36,297 nucleotides of DNA from Klenkia terrae (GTDB taxonomy: Bacteria; Actinomycetota; Actinomycetes; Mycobacteriales; Geodermatophilaceae), in NCBI RefSeq assembly GCF_900491935.1, contig NZ_UEXK01000004.1, forward strand, positions 264,046-300,342, given 5' to 3'. Positions 6,496 through 14,884 of the stretch are shown here, piece by piece. Numbering within the stretch: position 1 is the stretch's first letter; the number at the start of each line of letters is the position of its first letter. The position numbers were made by a program, and so were the translations under genes. Under the pieces are notes generated by a model. The model saw nothing but the letters and a program-made list of their open reading frames with translations. It had not been told where the DNA came from and ran no database searches.

Positions 6496-8093
6496 CCGAC
6501 GCCGTCGTCGTCGGGTCGGGCCACAACGGGCTGGTCGCCGCCTGCCACCTGGCCGTCGCCGGGCTCTCGGTCGAGGTGGTCGAGGCCGACGAGGTGCTCG
6601 GCGGAGCGGTCTCCACGGTGGAGCGCTGGCCGGGGGTCCGGGTCGACCGGGGCTCCAGCGCGCACGTGATCATCCGGCACTCGGGCATCGTCGAGGAGCT
6701 GGACCTGGCCGCCCACGGCCTGCGCTACGTCGACTGCGACCCGTGGGGCTTCGCCCCGGCTCCCGAGCCCGGCAGCGACGGGCCCGACGGCCGACCCCTG
6801 GTCTTCTCCGTGGACCTCGACGCCACCTGCGCCTCGATCGAGGCCGCCTGCGGACCGGCCGACGCCGCGGCCTACCGGCGGTTCGTCGAGGTGTGGGGCC
6901 CGCGCAGCGCGCAGGTCGTGCAGGCCTTCGGCGACCGGCCGAGCCCGGCCCGGCTGGTCCGGCACCTGTGGCCGTTGGGCGCCCCGGCCAAGGGCCGCCC
7001 GCGCACCCCCGGCGGCGAGCTCGCCACCGACTTCCTGGGCTCCGGCGACGCGCTGCTGGACAAGTGGTTCGGCAGCGAGCGACTCAGGGCCGCCCTGGCC
7101 TGGTTCGGCGCGCGGTCCGGCCCGCCGATGTCCGAACCGGGGACGGCGGCGATGGTGGGCTGGGCAGCGCTGCTGCACACCACCCCGCCCGGTCACCCGG
7201 TCGGCGGCTCGGGCGGGCTGACCGCGGCGCTGCGGCGCAAGCTCGAGGCGCACGGCGGCCGGGTCACCCTCGGCGACGGCGCGGCCGAGCTGCTGGTGTC
7301 CGAGGGGAAGGTGGCCGGCGTGGTCACCGCGTCCGGACGCCGCATCGAGGCGCCGACCGTGGTCGCCGCCTGCCACGTCGGGGCGACCCGGGCCTTCGTC
7401 GGCGAGCACGCGCCGCCGGCCCTGCGCGACGCCGACCCGCCGCTGGGCAACGGCTTCGGCCTGGTGGTGCGCTGCCTGACCGACGCCCTGCCCAGCTACC
7501 CCGGGGTGTCCCAGGCCGAGTCGTTGCAGGGACTGCAACTGCTGTGCACCGACCGCGCCGTGCTGGCCCGGGCGCACGGCGACTGGCAGGCCGGCGACCT
7601 CCCCCGTGAGCCGGTCCCGCTGGCGATGAGCTTCTCGGCCAGCGACGACACCCTCGCCCCGCCCGGTCAGCACGTGGTCACGATCTGGGGCCAGTGGTAC
7701 CCCTACCGGCTGGCCGACGGCTCCGACTGGACGGCGATCGCCGACGCAGAGGCCGCCCGGCTGGTGGCGTCGGTCGACCGGTTCGCCCCCGGCTTCGCCG
7801 ACTCGGTGCAGCGGCTGTACGTCCAGACCCCCCTGCTGCTCGAGCAGGAGCTCCGGCTCCCCCGCGGCAACGTCATGCACGTGGAGATGTCGCTGGCATC
7901 GATGTTCGCGTTCCGGCCCACCCCGGAGCTCTCCGGCCACCGGGTGCCCGGCCTGCCCGGCCTGTACCTGACCGGCGCCTCGACGCACCCCGGCGGCGGG
8001 GTCAGCGGCAACAGCGGCCGGACGGCGGCCCGGGTGGTCCTCGCCGACCGCGGACGCCGGGCCCGGGCGGTGCGCCGCCTGCTGCGCCGGTGA
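6492..8093 (+). CDS. CrtO/PYROXD2-like FAD-dependent carotenoid oxidoreductase
   Basis: A 533-residue flavoprotein of the phytoene desaturase superfamily. The N-terminal FAD fingerprint is VVVGSGHNGLVAACHLA (about residues 4-20); its GHNGLVAA form is more typical of the CrtO/PYROXD2 branch than of CrtI. The C-terminal FAD-binding segment LYLTGASTHPGGGVSGNSG has the same bias. Next to a CruF-like hydratase and a glycosyltransferase it most likely oxidises a carotenoid, as a ketolase or a 3,4-desaturase. I cannot decide between these. GTG 6492 overlaps the GNAT stop. A true CrtI is encoded separately at 20215. Confidence 0.75.
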   Translation: MTDAVVVGSGHNGLVAACHLAVAGLSVEVVEADEVLGGAVSTVERWPGVRVDRGSSAHVIIRHSGIVEELDLAAHGLRYVDCDPWGFAPAPEPGSDGPDGRPLVFSVDLDATCASIEAACGPADAAAYRRFVEVWGPRSAQVVQAFGDRPSPARLVRHLWPLGAPAKGRPRTPGGELATDFLGSGDALLDKWFGSERLRAALAWFGARSGPPMSEPGTAAMVGWAALLHTTPPGHPVGGSGGLTAALRRKLEAHGGRVTLGDGAAELLVSEGKVAGVVTASGRRIEAPTVVAACHVGATRAFVGEHAPPALRDADPPLGNGFGLVVRCLTDALPSYPGVSQAESLQGLQLLCTDRAVLARAHGDWQAGDLPREPVPLAMSFSASDDTLAPPGQHVVTIWGQWYPYRLADGSDWTAIADAEAARLVASVDRFAPGFADSVQRLYVQTPLLLEQELRLPRGNVMHVEMSLASMFAFRPTPELSGHRVPGLPGLYLTGASTHPGGGVSGNSGRTAARVVLADRGRRARAVRRLLRR

Positions 8094-8100
8094 GCCGGTC

Positions 8101-8871
8101 GTGACCCGGGTCCTGCCCTGGGCGCTGACCGGGCTGCTGCTGGCCACCGCGATCGCCTACCCGCTGACCGCCGGCGCGGCCCGGGACGCGGTCAGCTGGT
8201 CCATCGTGCTGCTGGGTGCTGCGCTGGCCGTCGTCCACGCCTCGCTGTCCCGGCGGCTGGGGCTGGCGGTGTTGGGCACGGTCGCGCTGGCCTCGGTGGT
8301 CTTCGAGTCCGTCGGGCTGGCCACCGGGTTCCCCTACGGCAGCTACACCTACAGCGACGCCCTGGGCCCCACGCTGCTCGGCGTGCCGTTCCTGGTGCCG
8401 CTGGCCTGGCTGATGATGGCTTGGCCGAGCTGGCTGCTGGCCCACCGGCTGGTGCCCGGGTCGAGGATCGGCCGGATCGCGGTGGCCGCCTACGTGTTCG
8501 CCGCCTGGGACGTCGTCCTGGACCCCCAGCTGGTGCAGGCCGGGTACTGGACCTGGGCGCACCCGAGCCCCGGGCTGCCCGGCATCGACACCGTGCCGCT
8601 GACCAACCTGGCCGGCTGGCTGCTGGCCGGCGTCGTCCTCATGACCGCGCTGGACCTGCTGGCCGCCCGGCGCACCCCGACCCTCCCCGACCACGCGCCC
8701 CTGCTGGCGCTGGCCTGGATGACCCTGGGCGGCGCGCTGGCCCACGTCGGCTGGCTGGGCCTGCCCGGCTCGGCGGCCTGGGGCGTCGTCCTGGCGCTGC
8801 CGGTGCTGGTCGCCCTGGGGCTCCGCCACCGCGGTGCGGCCGCCCGCCGCCGGGCGCGCGCCGTCGCATGA
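8101..8871 (+). CDS. cruF: CruF-type carotenoid 1,2-hydratase (DUF422 membrane protein)
   Basis: A 256-residue protein with about six or seven transmembrane helices. The family signature is clear: GFPYGSYTYSDALGP, then GVPFLVPLAWLMMAWPSW, then AWDVVLDPQLVQAGYW, with conserved Tyr, Asp and Trp residues. CruF enzymes hydrate the psi end of lycopene-type carotenoids to give a 1-hydroxy group. Some relatives act on bisanhydrobacterioruberin. GTG 8101 lies seven bases after the upstream stop with a weak GGTGAG. The stop overlaps the glycosyltransferase ATG (ATGA). The product would be a substrate for that glycosyltransferase. Confidence 0.8.
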   Translation: MTRVLPWALTGLLLATAIAYPLTAGAARDAVSWSIVLLGAALAVVHASLSRRLGLAVLGTVALASVVFESVGLATGFPYGSYTYSDALGPTLLGVPFLVPLAWLMMAWPSWLLAHRLVPGSRIGRIAVAAYVFAAWDVVLDPQLVQAGYWTWAHPSPGLPGIDTVPLTNLAGWLLAGVVLMTALDLLAARRTPTLPDHAPLLALAWMTLGGALAHVGWLGLPGSAAWGVVLALPVLVALGLRHRGAAARRRARAVA

Positions 8872-9983
8872 CCACCCGGACCCGGGGCCGCCGCGGGGTG
8901 GGCCGGCAGGTGCTGCGCGGGCTGGTGGCGGTCGACGTCGCGCTCGCGGTGCACGCAGCCGTCAACGGCGCGCTGCTGCGGACGCCGGCCGCGGACCCGC
9001 CGGCCACCGACGACCGGGTGCGGGTGGTGGTGCCCGCCCGGGACGAGGCGCACCAGATCGGCGGGTGCCTGGACGCCCCCGCCGCGCAGACCGGCGTCGC
9101 CCACCTGCAGGTCGTCGTGGTCGACGACGGCTCGACCGACAGCACGGCCGACCTCGCCCGGGACCGCGGCGCCACGGTGCTGCCCGCCGACCCGCCGCGG
9201 GACGGGTGGCTCGGGAAGCCGAACGCGTGCGCGCAGGGTGCCGCCGGCGCCGCGGACGTCGACGTGCTGGTCTTCGTCGACGCCGACGTCCGGCTGGCCC
9301 CGCACGCGGTCGCGGCCGCCGTCCACCTGCTCCGGGCGCACGACCTGGACCTGGTGAGCCCCTGGCCGCGGCAGCTCGCGGTCACCCCGGCCGAGCGGCT
9401 GGTGCAGCCGCTGCAGCAGTGGCTGTGGGCCACCCTGCTGCCGCTGCGCGCGGCGGAGCGCTCGCCGCGGCCGAGCCTGGCCGCGGCCAACGGGCAGTTC
9501 CTGGTGGTCGACCGGGCCGCGTACGAGCGGGCCGGTGGGCACGGCGCCGTCCGCGACGAGGTGCTGGAGGACATCGCGCTGCTGCGGGCGGTGAAGCGGG
9601 CCGGCGGGCGGGGCGTCGTGGTCGACGGGTCGACGCTGGCCGCGACCCGGATGTACGAGGACTGGCCGGCGCTGGCCGCCGGGTACGAGAAGTCGCTGTG
9701 GGCGGCGCTGGGCGGCTCCCCGGCGGGCAGCCTGGCCGCGGCGGCCGCACTCACCGCGCTGCACGTCGTCCCCCCGCTGACCGGCACGCGGGCCGGGCTG
9801 GTCGGCTACCTGGCCGGGGTGGCCGGGCGGGCGGTGACCGCGCGCCGCACCGGCGGGCGGGTCTGGCCCGACAGCCTGGCGCACCCGCTGGGGGTGGCCG
9901 TGCTCGACCTGCTCGTCGTCCGGTCGGTGCTGGGGAGGCACCGCGGCACCCTGCGGTGGCGGGGCCGCACACTGGGTCGGTGA
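8868..9983 (+). CDS. Family 2 glycosyltransferase, probably carotenoid glycosyltransferase
   Basis: A 371-residue GT-A fold enzyme. It shows VRVVVPARDEAHQIGGCL, the VVVVDDGSTDST nucleotide-sugar site, a DXD-like VFVDADVR, and the acceptor-side EVLEDIALLRAVKRAG (ED motif). One hydrophobic stretch near the N-terminus and two near the C-terminus suggest membrane association. By position after a CruF-like hydratase it probably attaches a sugar to a hydroxylated carotenoid, like the CruC group. The sugar is unknown. ATG 8868 overlaps the cruF stop, and its own stop overlaps the next GTG. Confidence 0.78.
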   Translation: MTTRTRGRRGVGRQVLRGLVAVDVALAVHAAVNGALLRTPAADPPATDDRVRVVVPARDEAHQIGGCLDAPAAQTGVAHLQVVVVDDGSTDSTADLARDRGATVLPADPPRDGWLGKPNACAQGAAGAADVDVLVFVDADVRLAPHAVAAAVHLLRAHDLDLVSPWPRQLAVTPAERLVQPLQQWLWATLLPLRAAERSPRPSLAAANGQFLVVDRAAYERAGGHGAVRDEVLEDIALLRAVKRAGGRGVVVDGSTLAATRMYEDWPALAAGYEKSLWAALGGSPAGSLAAAAALTALHVVPPLTGTRAGLVGYLAGVAGRAVTARRTGGRVWPDSLAHPLGVAVLDLLVVRSVLGRHRGTLRWRGRTLGR

Positions 9984-10627
9984 CCGCACACGAGCGCACC
10001 CGCTTCGACCCCGCCGAGCTGGGCCCCAAGGCCTTCTACCGGGTGCTGAACTCCGTCGTCGTCCCCCGGCCCATCGCCTGGGTCTGCACCCGGTCGGCCG
10101 AGGGCGTGCACAACCTGGCCCCGCACTCCTTCTACACCGTGGCCTGCGTGGACCCGCCGATCGTGCAGTTCACCAGCGTCGGCCGCAAGGACAGCCTGAA
10201 CAACGTCGAGGCCACCGGGGAGTTCACGGTCAGCGTGACGCCCGAGGACCTCTTCGAGCAGGTCAACGCCACCGGCACCGACTTCCCGCCCGGCCACGAC
10301 GAGGCCGAGCACACCGGCGTCGTCCTCGAGGACAGCGACGTGGTGGGCACCAAGCGGGTCGCCCAGAGCCCGGTCTCGCTGGAGTGCACGCTGCACTCGA
10401 CCCTGTCGCTGGGTGACTCCACGATCGTCTTCGGCCGGGTGGTGGCCGTCAGCGCGTGGAGCGACGTCGTCCGCGACGGCCGGCCGCGCATCGAGGGCCT
10501 GCGCCCGCTGGCCCGGCTGGGCGGCAACGAGTGGTCGACCATCGGCGAGCTCAAGGAGATCGCCCGGATCCCGTTCAGCCGGTGGGCCGAGGATCCCTCG
10601 ATCGGTCAGGCGCTGCGCGGGGACTGA
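9980..10627 (+). CDS. Flavin reductase-like FMN-binding split-barrel protein
   Basis: A 215-residue protein of the flavin reductase-like domain family (PF01613 type). The FMN-binding pattern is seen in VVVPRPIAWVCT and in LAPHSFYTVACVDPPIVQFTS, followed by KDSLNNVEATGEFTVSV. Such proteins bind FMN and often reduce flavin with NAD(P)H for a partner oxygenase. No dedicated partner is adjacent. GTG 9980 overlaps the glycosyltransferase stop (GTGA), so it is co-transcribed with the carotenoid genes. Its 3' end overlaps the convergent kinase gene by 22 bp. Confidence 0.82.
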   Translation: MTAHERTRFDPAELGPKAFYRVLNSVVVPRPIAWVCTRSAEGVHNLAPHSFYTVACVDPPIVQFTSVGRKDSLNNVEATGEFTVSVTPEDLFEQVNATGTDFPPGHDEAEHTGVVLEDSDVVGTKRVAQSPVSLECTLHSTLSLGDSTIVFGRVVAVSAWSDVVRDGRPRIEGLRPLARLGGNEWSTIGELKEIARIPFSRWAEDPSIGQALRGD

Positions 10628-11598
10628 GGCACGTGCGGGGCCACCTCGTCGGCGGCGTCGGCACCGAAGGCCAGCGCGAACCGCTCCAGGAAGGACTCCC
10701 GGGGCAGGTCGTACTCCTGGGTGCCGATGACCTCGACGGCGGCGGTGGCCACGGCCGACCCCACCTGGGTCGCCCGCTCCACGCCCAGGCCCCACTGGCG
10801 GGCGGCGACGAAGCCGGCGCGCAGCGCGTCGCCGCCGCCGGTGGGCTCCACCGGCTTGGTCTCCGGGACCGCGATGACCTCGATCGTCTCGCCGTCGCGC
10901 TGCTCGACGCGCACGCCGTTGGCGGCGCGGGTGGTCACCCAGGTGCCCACCCGGCCCAGCACGTCGGCGTGGCTCCAGCCGGTCTTCTGCTTGAGCAGCG
11001 CGGCCTCGTACTCGTTGGTGAACAGCAGGTCGGCGCCGTCGACCAGGGTGCGGATCATCTCGCCGTCGGCCCACGCGAGCTGCTGGGAGGGGTCGGCCAG
11101 GAACGGGTAGCCGCGGTCCCGGCACTCCTGGGTGTGCCGCACCATCGCGGTCGGGTCGTTCGGGCCGACGATCACCAGGTCGGGCGCACCCACCCGGGCG
11201 GCCACCGGGGCCAGCTCGATCTCCGAGGCCTCGGCCATCGCGCCCGAGTAGAAGGAGGCGATCTGGTTGTTGGTCGCGTCGGTGGTGCAGGTGAAGCGGG
11301 CGGTGTGCTTGACCTCCGACCAGCGGATCGAGGCGGTGTCCACGCCGTGCCCACGCAGCCAGGCCTCGTACTCGTCGAAGTCGCTGCCCACGGCGCCGAC
11401 CAGCACCGGACCCAGCCCGAGCAGGCCCATGCCGTAGGCCATGTTGGCGCCGGCGCCGCCGCGGTGCTGCACCAGGTCGTCGACCAGGAAGGACAGCGAC
11501 ACGTTCTCCATCTGCCCCTCGACGAACTGCTCGGCGAACTTGCCCGGGAAGGTCATGAGGTGGTCGGTGGCGATCGAACCGGTCACGACGACGGACAC
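10606..11598 (-). CDS. PfkB family carbohydrate/nucleoside kinase
   Basis: A 330-residue kinase of the PfkB fold, close in appearance to mycobacterial Rv2202c (adenosine/cytidine-type kinase) by memory. The first signature region is HRGGAGANMAYGMGLLG. The second is PTGGGDALRAGF, holding the catalytic Asp; the usual Ala of GAGD is Gly. It phosphorylates a sugar or nucleoside 5'-OH using ATP in the cytoplasm. GTG 11598 has GGAG seven bases upstream. The 3' end overlaps flavin reductase convergently by 22 bp. Substrate preference cannot be read from sequence alone. Confidence 0.8.
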   Translation of the reverse strand: MSVVVTGSIATDHLMTFPGKFAEQFVEGQMENVSLSFLVDDLVQHRGGAGANMAYGMGLLGLGPVLVGAVGSDFDEYEAWLRGHGVDTASIRWSEVKHTARFTCTTDATNNQIASFYSGAMAEASEIELAPVAARVGAPDLVIVGPNDPTAMVRHTQECRDRGYPFLADPSQQLAWADGEMIRTLVDGADLLFTNEYEAALLKQKTGWSHADVLGRVGTWVTTRAANGVRVEQRDGETIEVIAVPETKPVEPTGGGDALRAGFVAARQWGLGVERATQVGSAVATAAVEVIGTQEYDLPRESFLERFALAFGADAADEVAPHVPQSPRSA

Positions 11599-11668
11599 GG
11601 TGGGGCTCCAGGGGGGTTCGACAGGCAGGACCCGGCGTTCGAGGTGGACGTCGCCGGTGGTTCACCCG

Positions 11669-11674
11669 AGCGTA
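11669..11674 (-). promoter_or_regulatory. Possible -10 element (TACGCT) for the PfkB kinase gene
   Basis: In the 85-bp gap upstream of the kinase the minus strand carries TACGCT, fitting TANNNT. It would give a leader of about 65 bases carrying the SD sequence GGAG. No clear -35 is seen. Confidence 0.3.
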
Positions 11675-11683
11675 ACGGCCTGC

Positions 11684-12346
11684 TCAGCCCAGGGCGCGGC
11701 GCAGCTGGAGCCCGAGCTGGCCGGTGCCCACCACGCCCAGCAGCGTCCCGACGGCCGCGCCGACGGTGACCACGAGGTCGGCGGCGCCGAGCGCGGACAC
11801 CACCCCGGCCCCGCCCAGCACCATGCCGACCATCGCCACCCGGGTGGGTCGCTCCCACACCGAGATGGCGCCGGTCTCGTCGACCCCGGCCTGCCCGGCC
11901 CGGGCCCGCAGGTAGTCGGGGAACCAGCACAGCGCGCCGAAGGCGACGGCCAGCCAGGCCGGTGCGCCGGCTGCCCACAGCGCGACCGCGTAGGCCACCT
12001 CGGTGAGCCGGTCGACGGCGGAGTCCAGCACGAACCCCCGCCGGGACGCCCGCCCGCCGGCGATGGCCAGGGCGCCGTCCAGGGAGTCCAGCAGCCCCGA
12101 CAGCCCGACCAGGACGCCGGCCGCGACCAGCCACACGCCACCCGCGGCGGCCGGTCCCACCGCGGCGGCGGCGACCACCAGGCCCAGCGCGGTCACCGCC
12201 AGCGGGGACACCCGGGCCAGCGGGCGGGCCAGGGTGTGCGCGATGGTCAACCAGCCGCGCACCACGGCGGAGGTCCGCGGGTCGGTCCCCCCGTGCCACT
12301 GTGACCAGGCTGTGAAGTACTCCTCCCGGGTCAGGAACGGCGGCAT
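11684..12346 (-). CDS. CDP-alcohol phosphatidyltransferase-like membrane protein
   Basis: A 220-residue membrane protein with about six hydrophobic helices. The CDP-alcohol phosphotransferase pattern DG-x2-A-x9-G-x3-D-x3-D is present as DGALAIAGGRASRRGFVLD plus SAVD, around residues 84-106. The residue after the Ala is Ile rather than the canonical Arg. Enzymes of this class join a CDP-activated lipid or alcohol to an alcohol, for example in phospholipid or inositol-lipid synthesis. The start ATG 12346 is 29 bp from the divergent lipase start. The exact product is unknown. Confidence 0.78.
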   Translation of the reverse strand: MPPFLTREEYFTAWSQWHGGTDPRTSAVVRGWLTIAHTLARPLARVSPLAVTALGLVVAAAAVGPAAAGGVWLVAAGVLVGLSGLLDSLDGALAIAGGRASRRGFVLDSAVDRLTEVAYAVALWAAGAPAWLAVAFGALCWFPDYLRARAGQAGVDETGAISVWERPTRVAMVGMVLGGAGVVSALGAADLVVTVGAAVGTLLGVVGTGQLGLQLRRALG

Positions 12347-12375
12347 GGGCCCAGTCCACCAGGGACAGTGGAGGA

Positions 12376-13182
12376 ATGCTCGCCGGCCTCTCCCCCGCCC
12401 GTCGCCGTCTGGTGCTCGGGCTGCTCGCCGCCCTCGTCGTCGGCGTGCTGGCCGTGGTCGGCGCGGTGCTGGTCCCCCGGCTCACCGCCACCACCCCGGC
12501 ACCGGTCAGCCAGGCCGAGCCCGGCCCGGTCCTGCTGGTCCCGGGCTACGGCGGGTCGACCACGGGCCTGCAGACGCTGGCCGACGCGCTCACCGCGGTC
12601 GGCCGGGACGCCGAGGTGGTGCCGCTGCCCGGGGACGGCACCGGTGACATGCGGGAGTCCGCCGCCGTCCTGGGCGACGCGGTGGACGCCGCACTGGCCC
12701 GCACGGGCGCGGACAGCGTCGACGTCGTCGGGTACTCCGCCGGCGGGGTGGTCGCCCGGCTGTGGGCCGCCGACGGCGGGGCCGACCAGGCGCGGCGGAT
12801 CCTCACCCTGGGCTCCCCGCACCACGGGACGACGGTGGCCGACCTGGGCGCCACCCTGGCCCCCGGCGAGTGCCCGGAGGCCTGCCGGCAGCTGACCACG
12901 AGCAGCGACCTGCTGCGGCAGCTCAACGCCGGCGACGAGACCCCGGCCGGACCCACCTGGGTCTCCGTGTGGACCGACGTCGACGCCACCGTCACCCCGC
13001 CGGACTCCGCCTCGCTGGACGGCGCGCTGGACCTCACCGTGCAGTCGGTGTGCGCCGACAGCCGGGTCGGGCACGGCCAGCTGCCCAGCGACCCGCTGGT
13101 GCAGGGCATCGTCGTCGCCGAGCTGGCGGCGGGGCAGCCGGTCGACCTGGGGCCGGCCGACTGCGCCCGCCTGTCCTCCTGA
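12376..13182 (+). CDS. Exported alpha/beta-hydrolase (lipase family)
   Basis: A 268-residue secreted or membrane-anchored esterase/lipase. Residues 9-11 are RRR followed by a hydrophobic stretch to about residue 34, a signal peptide or anchor without a lipobox Cys. The oxyanion region is LLVPGYGGS. The nucleophile elbow is VVGYSAGG with Ser121. A late DVDATVTP Asp and GHGQLP His complete a likely triad. Two Cys pairs (GECPEAC, SVCADS and near the end) suggest disulfides outside the cell. ATG 12376 is adopted because RRR must precede the hydrophobic core, though GGAGG is only one base away. Confidence 0.82.
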   Translation: MLAGLSPARRRLVLGLLAALVVGVLAVVGAVLVPRLTATTPAPVSQAEPGPVLLVPGYGGSTTGLQTLADALTAVGRDAEVVPLPGDGTGDMRESAAVLGDAVDAALARTGADSVDVVGYSAGGVVARLWAADGGADQARRILTLGSPHHGTTVADLGATLAPGECPEACRQLTTSSDLLRQLNAGDETPAGPTWVSVWTDVDATVTPPDSASLDGALDLTVQSVCADSRVGHGQLPSDPLVQGIVVAELAAGQPVDLGPADCARLSS

Positions 13183-13196
13183 CGCCCGCCCGGACC

Positions 13197-13979
13197 TCAG
13201 CGCCCCAGCGCGGCGCGGATCCGGGCGACGGCGATCGGGCCGACCCCGTGCAGGGCCAGCAGGTCGGCCTCCGGGACGGCGGCGACCGCCTCCAGCGTCG
13301 TGAGCCCCGCCGCCCGCAGCGCCCGGGTGGCCGGTGCGCCCACGCTGGGCAGCGGCGTGCCCGCCGGCGGCGCGGCCCGCTCCGGCACGGGTGACCCGGC
13401 GGCCCGCAGCGCGGCGTCGACCACCGCGGCGCCGCGGGTCGACAGCCGGTAGCCGATGTCCAGGGACTCGGTGAGGCCGAGCTCCTTGAGCTTGCGGACG
13501 TCCCGCTTGAACTCCGCGGTCGGCCGGCCCAGCTCGTCGGCCAGCTCGGGTGCCCGGCGCTCCGGGTGCGCGTCCACGATCGTCAGCGTGGCCGCCGTCC
13601 AGGGGCCGTTCGACGAGGCGCGGTCCAGCCGGTCCAGCCGCGCCTGCAGGTCCGCGACCTCCTCGGCGCTGGGCGGGGTGCGGCGCAGCACGGCCCGCGG
13701 GTCCTCGCCGGCGAAGCGGACGCCGACCCGGAACACCGGCCGGTCCGGGTTCGCGGCCAGCCCGCGCTGCAGGGCGGCGAGGTCGGTCGCCCCGGCGCGG
13801 CGGGCGTCGTCCTCGGTCAGCCCGTCGGGGTCCACCTGGTCGACCGAGGTGACCTCGACCAACCCCACCCGGGTGCGCATGCGGGTGCCCACCAGCAGCC
13901 GCGGCCGCTCCCACCGCCGGAACGCCAGGTCGATCCGACCCGCCACGACCTCGTCCAGTTCGACCGGGCTGATCCGCAC
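13197..13979 (-). CDS. ASCH - winged helix - helix-hairpin-helix protein
   Basis: A 260-residue protein with three apparent nucleic-acid-binding parts. The N-terminal region (about 1-55, VRISPVELDEVVAGRIDLAF) resembles an ASCH/PUA-like domain. The middle (about 115-190, including RPTAEFKRDVRKLKELGLTE) resembles a winged helix. The C-terminal 45 residues (GLTTLEAVAAVPEADLLALH, then GVGPIAVARIRAAL) form a helix-hairpin-helix. I do not know a function; RNA or DNA binding is inferred. GTG 13979 follows TATCCT by six bases, implying a leaderless mRNA. It is in the same direction as the ABC operon but probably has its own promoter. Confidence 0.7.
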   Translation of the reverse strand: MRISPVELDEVVAGRIDLAFRRWERPRLLVGTRMRTRVGLVEVTSVDQVDPDGLTEDDARRAGATDLAALQRGLAANPDRPVFRVGVRFAGEDPRAVLRRTPPSAEEVADLQARLDRLDRASSNGPWTAATLTIVDAHPERRAPELADELGRPTAEFKRDVRKLKELGLTESLDIGYRLSTRGAAVVDAALRAAGSPVPERAAPPAGTPLPSVGAPATRALRAAGLTTLEAVAAVPEADLLALHGVGPIAVARIRAALGR

Positions 13980-13985
13980 GGCCAG

Positions 13986-13991
13986 AGGATA
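13986..13991 (-). promoter_or_regulatory. -10 element (TATCCT) for leaderless ASCH-HhH gene
   Basis: TATCCT on the minus strand, six bases before GTG 13979. There is no SD sequence. Confidence 0.5.
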
Positions 13992-14013
13992 GGGGTCTTC
14001 CGGTGGCGGTCCG

Positions 14014-14028
14014 GCCTCGTCCCGAGGC
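14014..14028 (-). terminator. Short hairpin after the ABC operon (weak)
   Basis: A six-base-pair stem (GCCTCG/CGAGGC) with a three-base loop lies between the permease stop and the promoter of the next gene. There is no T-run, so termination is only suggested by position. Confidence 0.3.
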
Positions 14029-14071
14029 TCGCGGCGAGCGTGCTCGTCGTGAGGAGGACGTGGTCCTTCCC

Positions 14072-14884
14072 TTAGGAGGTGATGTCCTTCGTCGTGAAGT
14101 TCGCCCACGCCGCACCCAGCAGCACGACCACGTAGACCGCCTGAAGCCCCAGCCCGCGGGCCACGTTGCGCCACTGGATCGGGTCGCGGAAGAAGTCCAC
14201 GAAGCTCAGCCAGTACCGGGTGGGCAGGTAGGGCGCGATGTCCGAGGCGGCGTCCAGGGTGAACAGCAGCGAGGAGCCGATCAGCACCGCCAGCGCACCG
14301 AGGGTGGCCAGCTGCGGGGAGTCGGTGAGCGTGGAGAAGAACATCGCGAACGCCGCGACGCCCAGCATGGAGATGGTCACGTAGCCGATCGACAGCAGCG
14401 TCCGGCCGGCCACCTGCTCGGGGGTCAGCGAGGTGCCCGAGACCGCGGTGGTCGCGCCGAGGGACTGAACCTCGAACAGCGCCGTGCCCACCACGTAGCC
14501 GACGGCCGCCACGATCACCACCGTGACCAGCACGAACACCACGATCGCGACCAGCTTGGCCACCAGCAGCCGGGTGCGCCCGGCCGGGCGGGCGAGCAGG
14601 TAGCGCAGCGTCCCGCCCTGCGCCTCGCCGGCGACGGAGTCCCCGGCGACGACCGCGACGGCGATCGGCAGGAACAGCGGCAGCACGATCGCCAGCGCGG
14701 CCAGCGGGAACAGCGTCCCGTTGGTGAGGACGGCGGACAGGAACGCCGGGCCCTCCCCCGGGCGCGGCGCCAGGTCGGTGACCTTGAGCAGCACCGCGAC
14801 CAGCACCGGCAGGCTGTTGAGCAGCGCGATGGTGATCCAGGTGCGGGGCCGGCGGAACAGCTTGCGGAGCTCGACGGCGATCAC
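14072..14884 (-). CDS. ABC-2 type transporter permease
   Basis: A 270-residue membrane protein with six predicted helices, opening with the typical MIAVELRKLFRRPRTW cytoplasmic segment of ABC-2 permeases. The VAGDSVAGEAQGGTLRYLLA stretch before helix 3 is also characteristic (gate/coupling region). It would form the export channel with the ATPase encoded just upstream. GTG 14884 overlaps the ATPase stop by four bases. The transported substrate is unknown. Confidence 0.85.
   Translation of the reverse strand: MIAVELRKLFRRPRTWITIALLNSLPVLVAVLLKVTDLAPRPGEGPAFLSAVLTNGTLFPLAALAIVLPLFLPIAVAVVAGDSVAGEAQGGTLRYLLARPAGRTRLLVAKLVAIVVFVLVTVVIVAAVGYVVGTALFEVQSLGATTAVSGTSLTPEQVAGRTLLSIGYVTISMLGVAAFAMFFSTLTDSPQLATLGALAVLIGSSLLFTLDAASDIAPYLPTRYWLSFVDFFRDPIQWRNVARGLGLQAVYVVVLLGAAWANFTTKDITS

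Noticed and set aside
14073-14084. AGGAGGTGATG, a perfect SD followed by ATG on the plus strand
   Set aside because: It is the antisense of the last codons and stop of the ABC permease; no plus-strand coding frame with typical codon use follows.
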